From assembly GCA_016200745.1 (NCBI GenBank), contig JACQEF010000083.1:1-9582 (forward strand): a stretch of DNA of 9,582 bases, read 5' to 3'. The translations under genes were made by a program, and so were the position numbers. The notes beneath the pieces were generated by a model that was given only the letters and a program-made list of their open reading frames with translations, was not told where the DNA came from and searched no databases. Each line of letters opens with the position of its first letter. Within the stretch, counting starts at the first letter, position 1. The DNA is from Chloroflexota bacterium. Its GTDB lineage: Bacteria; Chloroflexota; Limnocylindria; Limnocylindrales; CSP1-4. Shown piece after piece: positions 6,129 to 9,582 of this stretch.

Positions 6129-6938
6129 GTGACCTGTGGCCACAGCCTGGCGCTCGCCGTCGGGGTGGCCGTTGCCGGCCTGTCCGCCGGTCCCACCCGG
6201 GCCGCCGCCCTGTCGGCATTCGACGTGCCGACGCTCGCACTCGCGCGAGCGGACCTCGCGTCATTGATCAACGAGCAGCGCGCCGCGCAGGGGCTCGTCG
6301 CGCTCCGGGTCGATCCGAAGGTGACCGCGATGGCGGTGAGCCGCGCTGAGACGATGGCCACGATGGACGCGCTCGGCCATGCCGGTCCGGACGGCCGGAC
6401 CGTCTTCGACGCGATCCGCGCGTCCGGGATGACCTGGTTCGGCGCCGGCGAGGTGGTCGCCTTCAACACCTACCCGGGCGAGCCGGAATCCACGGACCGG
6501 GCAGTGGCCGGCTGGCTGGCGTCCGCGACCCACGCGTCGATCGTCCTGTCGAGCGACTACAACTACGTCGGGTTCGGAGCGGCCGTCTCGGCGACCGGGA
6601 ACCGCTACTACGTCGGGGTCTTCCTCAAGCTCCCGGACCGAACGGCGGGCTGGGCGAGCGCCGGGAAGGCGACGGTGGCCGTCGCGAGCGGCACCCAGGT
6701 GCGAGTGACGGTCCGCTGGTCCGGTGGCGACGTTCGCCTGCAGGTGTTGACCGCCGGTCTCCGCGACTTCGAGGTCCAGCGACGGCTCGCCGGCGGCGCG
6801 TGGCAGTCGGCGGGGATCACCACGCGTACCAGCCTGTCCGTGACGCTGGCCCGCGGCAAGACCTACGAGTTCCGGGTCCGGTCGCGCGACAAGGCCGGCA
6901 ATCGAAGCGCCTGGAGCTCCGTCGTCGTCAGGACCTGA
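6129..6938 (+). CDS. Secreted CAP/SCP-domain protein with C-terminal fibronectin III-like domain
   Basis: From GTG 6129 the protein has 269 residues. An N-terminal hydrophobic segment (about 7-20, LALAVGVAVAGLSA) followed by PTRAAALS looks like a signal peptide cut near residue 27, so the protein is probably exported. The CAP domain (about 44-168, YkwD-like) shows LINEQRAAQGL, His84 in LGHAGPDG, Glu108 in GAGEVV and His135 in WLASATHASIVL, so the CAP cavity residues are present. A beta-rich domain at about 188-269, ending in YEFRVRSRDKAGNRSAWS, resembles a fibronectin type III module. Bacterial CAP proteins are linked to cell-surface or wall functions; no activity can be assigned here. Start is uncertain. 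ATG 6063 would add 22 residues but overlaps the divergent OsmC start; GTG 6129 leaves a 64-base gap holding a possible -10, TATCCT at 6094-6099. The 3' end overlaps the YcaQ-like gene by 11 bases. Confidence 0.87.
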   Translation: MTCGHSLALAVGVAVAGLSAGPTRAAALSAFDVPTLALARADLASLINEQRAAQGLVALRVDPKVTAMAVSRAETMATMDALGHAGPDGRTVFDAIRASGMTWFGAGEVVAFNTYPGEPESTDRAVAGWLASATHASIVLSSDYNYVGFGAAVSATGNRYYVGVFLKLPDRTAGWASAGKATVAVASGTQVRVTVRWSGGDVRLQVLTAGLRDFEVQRRLAGGAWQSAGITTRTSLSVTLARGKTYEFRVRSRDKAGNRSAWSSVVVRT

Positions 6939-8211
6939 GCCGGCCGCCCCTCCCCAGCCGGTCGCGGATCTCCTTCGCCAGGGCCCGATGCCGGGCGCCT
7001 CGCGGCAGGTGGATCGAGGACGCGCCGATGAACCGGGCGTGCGCCTCCAGGGCGTCGACGAACGCGTCCGTGAACCCGGGCTCCGCGACCGGATCGAAGC
7101 CGACCTCCCACCACGCGTCGAGGATTCGCAGGACGCCGTGGCGGCGATCCACGCGCGGCTCGATCCGCCCGACCAACCCGTCCCCGAACAGGATCGGCAG
7201 GACGTAGTAGCCCCAGCGGCGCTTCGCGAGCGGGACGTAGACCTCCCAGACGTAGTCGAACCCGTAGAGCGAACGCAGGAACTCGCGGTCCCAGACGAAC
7301 GGATCGAGCGGCGCGAGGAAGGCAACGCCCGGCGGAACGCCGTCATCGGCGGGCAGCTCGAGCAGGCCGGCCTCCTCGGCGAGGACGAAGCGCTCTCCGC
7401 GGACCCCCTCGATGCCGACCGGCACGAGCGCCCCGGTGTCGACCAGGTCGGCGAGGAGCTCGGCCCGAGTGACCCGCCGCTCGCCCGATCGCGACGTGCC
7501 GCCCCCGCGGACGACGATGCCCGGCCACAGCTCGGCGCTGCCCGAGCGGCCGAGCAGTCCGTGCGCCCGGTATCGGGACAGCAGCTTGTGGCGTCGCTGC
7601 TCGCGCTCCGGACGGCGCTCGGCGAGCAGGTCGGCCGGGAACAGGCGCTCGACCAGGTCGTAGACCCGGCGGTTGCCGTCGCGCCTGGCCAGTCCGAGGA
7701 CGCCGGACTCGGCCAGCGCCTCGAGGATCGCCCTGACCTGGTTGGTCGGCCGCCAGTACCAGTCGATCGCGGCGCGTGGTGCCACGTCGCCGGCGGCGAG
7801 CGGGCCGTTCGTGCGGATGCGCTCGAGGAGCTCCTCGACGAGCCGGCCATGGTCGCGGAAGGCCGCCGCCTCGTGGTCCTCCCGGCTCCGATCCCACTCC
7901 ACCCGGTACCACGGAAGCTCCTCGGTCGGCAGCAGCGACAGCCCCTTGTTGTAAGCCTCGAATAGAAGCCGCTCCTCGTACAGCAGCCCGTCCGTCCAGG
8001 CCCGCCGGTAGCCGGCGATCCGGGCCGCCAGGACCAGGTCGTGGTTGCGGCCGGTGACGTCGAGGGGGTCGAACTGGAGCGACCCGAGGCGGTCCACCAC
8101 TCGCAGCACCGAGGCCGAACCCGGCGGCAGGGCGCGAGGCGGATGGAGGAGATGGCGGCGCGCGAGGAATCGCCGGGCGGTCGCCCGGTCGACGTGAAGG
8201 GTGGCGGTCAC
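6928..8211 (-). CDS. YcaQ/AlkX-like winged-helix DNA glycosylase-family protein (HTH_42)
   Basis: A 427-residue cytoplasmic protein of the HTH_42/YcaQ family, whose characterised members excise alkylated bases and unhook DNA interstrand crosslinks. It shows the family's QxD catalytic motif as Gln46-Phe47-Asp48 in LGSLQFDPLD. The middle part carries winged-helix-like segments (WYWRPTNQVRAILEAL, about 151-166, and RRVYDLVERLFP, about 181-192). The C-terminal half carries the hallmark LAPLDPFVWDRE and the run KRRWGYYVLPILFGDGLVGR, close to E. coli YcaQ as I recall it. The segment aligned with YcaQ's EYWAHEACFMP is EAYNKGLSLLP (85-95), so a conserved His-Glu pair reads Lys-Gly; substrate or activity may differ. 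GTG 8211 was chosen because the QFD domain starts right after it and TACCAT lies six bases upstream; there is no Shine-Dalgarno site. The upstream in-frame extension lacks family likeness. It overlaps the CAP gene tail to tail by 11 bases. Confidence 0.88.
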   Translation of the reverse strand: MTATLHVDRATARRFLARRHLLHPPRALPPGSASVLRVVDRLGSLQFDPLDVTGRNHDLVLAARIAGYRRAWTDGLLYEERLLFEAYNKGLSLLPTEELPWYRVEWDRSREDHEAAAFRDHGRLVEELLERIRTNGPLAAGDVAPRAAIDWYWRPTNQVRAILEALAESGVLGLARRDGNRRVYDLVERLFPADLLAERRPEREQRRHKLLSRYRAHGLLGRSGSAELWPGIVVRGGGTSRSGERRVTRAELLADLVDTGALVPVGIEGVRGERFVLAEEAGLLELPADDGVPPGVAFLAPLDPFVWDREFLRSLYGFDYVWEVYVPLAKRRWGYYVLPILFGDGLVGRIEPRVDRRHGVLRILDAWWEVGFDPVAEPGFTDAFVDALEAHARFIGASSIHLPRGARHRALAKEIRDRLGRGGRLRS

Positions 8212-8217
8212 CGGGCG

Positions 8218-8223
8218 ATGGTA
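8218..8223 (-). promoter_or_regulatory. Candidate -10 hexamer (TACCAT) for a leaderless YcaQ-like mRNA
   Basis: On the minus strand TACCAT ends six bases before GTG 8211, with CGCCCG between them. This is the same geometry as TATCGT before the dehydrogenase start. No Shine-Dalgarno site and no clear -35 element are visible. Confidence 0.4.
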
Positions 8224-8327
8224 CGGGAGGCGAGGTGTCGCGAGGGTCCAGGTCGCGGCCACGCGTCTGCAACGTCGAACCGACGGCTCGGAGGGTCCAC
8301 CGGATGGGTTCTCCGAGGGGCGAGAGG

Positions 8328-8333
8328 TATCCT
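8328..8333 (+). promoter_or_regulatory. Candidate -10 hexamer (TATCCT) for the 209-residue membrane protein gene
   Basis: GGTATCCTTG contains TATCCT, which would place transcription near 8340 and give a leader of about 29 bases before ATG 8369, including the GGAGG ribosome site. No good -35 is present; the best candidate, TGGGTT at 8305-8310, is poor. The rest of the 157-base divergent gap (8212-8368) shows nothing else recognisable. Confidence 0.3.
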
Positions 8334-8368
8334 TGTGGCACACAACCCGTACGGCGGAGGCAGCCCCG

Positions 8369-8998
8369 ATGCCTGAGTTCACCGTCAAGGAGGTCCGTCT
8401 GCCGGAGCTCCACCTGCCCGAGGTCAAGCGCGACGAGATCGTCCGAGCGCTGTCCGGGATCCGCGTCCCCGAGGTCGACCGGACGAAGGTCGAACCGCGT
8501 CGGCGCCTGCGCAACGTCGACCTGGGCGCCTTGCCGTGGCGCCGCCGAGGCCTGACCGTCGCCGATGCCGGCAGGCTCATCGCAACCGCGGTCACCGCCG
8601 CCCGGCTCGCCCGCCCGGCACGGTCGCGCCCGCGCTGGTCGCCATTGCGGCGCTCCCGGTGGGACGCCGTTGCCCGCTCGCGCGACAACCTGGTCGCCGT
8701 GGTCCGGCCCGCGCCGCGCCGCTCTCGCCGGCGGCTTGCCGCCGTCGTCATCGCGATGACCGCCGCCGCGGCCTGGATGCTGTTCCGGAACCCCGCGGTC
8801 CGGGCACGGCTGGGTCGCGCCGCCGCCGACGCGCGACGTCGGATCGACGAGATGCGCAACCCGTCCGCCGATGTCGACCTCGCGACCGGCGAGCCCGTGT
8901 CCGTGATCACGACGCCGGAACTGCCGGGTGCGGCAACCGACATCGTCGCGGCCGAGGCCAACATCGAGAGCACGGAACCGGCGACCGACCCCGCCTGA
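8369..8998 (+). CDS. Unrecognised single-pass membrane protein with basic centre and acidic tail
   Basis: A 209-residue protein I cannot assign. The N-terminus holds short repeats of a Pro-Glu motif: RLPELHLPEVKRDE (10-23) and IRVPEVDR (31-38). A strongly basic stretch of about 80 residues follows (about 40-123), with many Arg and few acids, ending in RRSRRR. One hydrophobic helix spans about 123-139 (LAAVVIAMTAAAAWMLF). A second amphipathic basic segment, NPAVRARLGRAAADARRRID (141-160), comes next, then an acidic Pro/Thr/Glu-rich tail (about 165-209). The basic residues just before the helix suggest a cytoplasmic N-terminal part. The start is firm: GGAGG at 8356-8360, eight bases before ATG 8369. 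Codon use matches the neighbours. It lies between the divergent YcaQ-like gene and a sensor kinase with its own promoter, so context gives no clear role. A membrane-tethered nucleic-acid-binding or scaffold protein is possible but speculative. Confidence 0.75.
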   Translation: MPEFTVKEVRLPELHLPEVKRDEIVRALSGIRVPEVDRTKVEPRRRLRNVDLGALPWRRRGLTVADAGRLIATAVTAARLARPARSRPRWSPLRRSRWDAVARSRDNLVAVVRPAPRRSRRRLAAVVIAMTAAAAWMLFRNPAVRARLGRAAADARRRIDEMRNPSADVDLATGEPVSVITTPELPGAATDIVAAEANIESTEPATDPA

Positions 8999-9017
8999 CG
9001 CGCCTATCAACCCAGGC

Positions 9018-9047
9018 TTGACCGAATCCGCGGACGACGGCTACCGT
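9018..9047 (+). promoter_or_regulatory. Promoter of the sensor kinase gene (TTGACC - 18 - TACCGT)
   Basis: TTGACC (9018-9023), five of six bases of the -35 consensus, is followed after 18 bases by TACCGT (9042-9047). The start of transcription would be near 9054, giving a leader of about 32 bases that includes the ribosome site before ATG 9086. The kinase is therefore likely expressed independently of the gene before it. Confidence 0.6.
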
Positions 9048-9085
9048 CCTTGCGTTGGGGACCGACCCGGGGGGGAGGAACGAGC

Positions 9086-9582
9086 ATGGAGGCGCGGAGG
9101 GAGTCGTCGCCCGGCACGCCGTTCGACTCGCCCGCGGACACGCGAGGTGACAGCCCCTTCGCGTTGCTCGACACCTCTCCGAACGCGGTGCTGGCGACCG
9201 ATCTCGAGGGCCGAATCCGGTACCTGAACGCGAAGGTGGAATCGACCTTCGGCTACACGCGCGACGAGCTGCTCGGCGAGCCGGTGGAGATCCTCGTCCC
9301 GCTGGAAGCGGCGGCCCGCCACGCCCGTCGCCGCGAGGGGTTCCACACCCACCCCGCGGCCCGTCCTGCCGGGATCGGGCTCGACCTGACCGGCCGGCGC
9401 AAGGACGGCAGCGAGTTCCCGGCGGAGATCAGCCTGGCGCCGGTCGAGACGCCGGACGGGCCGCGGGTCCTGGCCACCGTCGTCGACATCACCGCGAGGA
9501 AGGTCATCGAGAACCAGTTGCTGCAGGCGCAGAAGCTCGAGTCGGTCGGACGGCTGGCGGGTGGCATCGCGCACGACTTCAA
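9086..9582 (+). CDS. PAS-domain sensor histidine kinase (3' part beyond window)
   Basis: Only the first 165 codons are present. A PAS domain spans about residues 23-138, with the family-typical stretches LLDTSPNAVLATDLEGRI, FGYTRDELLGEPVEILVP, RKDGSEFPAEISLAPV and VVDITARK. It is followed by a linker helix and the start of the HisKA dimerisation domain, LESVGRLAGGIAHDF, with the phosphoacceptor His163. This His-Asp-Phe box is typical of NtrB-like and hybrid kinases. No membrane helix precedes the PAS domain, so the visible part is cytosolic; the signal is unknown. The ATPase domain, and any receiver domain or partner regulator, would lie to the right of the window. ATG 9086 is supported by GGAGGAA at 9074-9080, five bases upstream, and by a promoter at 9018-9047. 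The reading frame is open to the window edge. Confidence 0.92.
   Translation, partial: MEARRESSPGTPFDSPADTRGDSPFALLDTSPNAVLATDLEGRIRYLNAKVESTFGYTRDELLGEPVEILVPLEAAARHARRREGFHTHPAARPAGIGLDLTGRRKDGSEFPAEISLAPVETPDGPRVLATVVDITARKVIENQLLQAQKLESVGRLAGGIAHDF

Noticed and set aside
6261..7850. Long open frame (529 codons) on the minus strand
   Set aside because: It covers the CAP gene antisense and the YcaQ-like gene out of frame, with Ser/Arg-rich low-complexity sequence. The well-supported domains lie in other frames.
8212..8973. N-terminal extension of the YcaQ-like protein to 8973
   Set aside because: The added residues are Arg/Ser-rich without family likeness and are antisense to the 8369-8998 gene. 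The family begins near GTG 8211.
7343..9010. Long open frame (555 codons) on the minus strand
   Set aside because: It overlaps the YcaQ-like gene in another frame and is antisense to the protein at 8369. Its composition is Arg/Gly/Pro-rich and without motifs, so it is a frame shadow.
1..9582. CRISPR array, tRNA/rRNA genes, insertion sequence or prophage
   Set aside because: No regularly spaced repeats, tRNA-like cloverleaf, transposase motifs, terminal inverted repeats or phage genes were seen on reading both strands; nearly all sequence is explained by ordinary chromosomal genes.

Overview
The window is GC-rich, gene-dense bacterial chromosome. Codon use, the mix of AGGAGG-type ribosome sites with leaderless-looking starts, and the gene content (D-2-hydroxyacid dehydrogenase, MMPL exporter, phosphotriesterase-like hydrolase, OsmC, CAP/SCP secreted protein, YcaQ-type glycosylase, PAS histidine kinase) fit a high-GC Chloroflexota or Actinomycetota genome, possibly assembled from a metagenome. 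The phylum is inference; no rRNA or other taxonomic marker is present. No tRNA, rRNA, CRISPR array, insertion sequence or phage gene was seen, and no gene-free stretch exceeds 300 bases.

Layout. Positions 1-1545 (minus) hold a small two-gene unit: a D-2-hydroxyacid dehydrogenase followed 16 bases later by a multi-spanning membrane protein that runs off the left edge. Positions 1628-3807 (minus) hold an MMPL/RND exporter gene that is broken: the reading frame shifts near 2135-2140, and about 44 residues that should lie there are missing. A 134-base divergent control region (3808-3941) separates it from a TetR-family regulator (3942-4634, plus). The regulator is followed after 12 bases by a phosphotriesterase-family metal hydrolase (4647-5594, plus). 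OsmC (5621-6064, minus) converges on the hydrolase. A secreted CAP-domain protein (6129-6938, plus) diverges from OsmC and overlaps the 3' end of a YcaQ/AlkX-like winged-helix protein (6928-8211, minus) by 11 bases. An unrecognised one-helix membrane protein (8369-8998, plus) and the start of a PAS-HisKA sensor kinase (9086 to the edge, plus) finish the window.

How the genes work together. The one clear regulatory circuit is the TetR/MMPL pair. The shared intergenic region carries a good promoter in each direction, and a repeated CATTCGTTTT element overlaps both. This suggests that the regulator represses both itself and the exporter, and possibly the hydrolase downstream of it. If the exporter break is real, the regulator and hydrolase have outlived the transporter they accompanied. 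The other genes look like independent housekeeping, stress or surface functions.

I found no convincing evidence of a wholly new multi-gene system. The points most worth a second look are the broken exporter, the TetR operator pair, the recurring TANNNT hexamer 6-9 bases before starts that lack a Shine-Dalgarno site, the YcaQ-like protein with an altered second motif, and the unrecognised 209-residue membrane protein.
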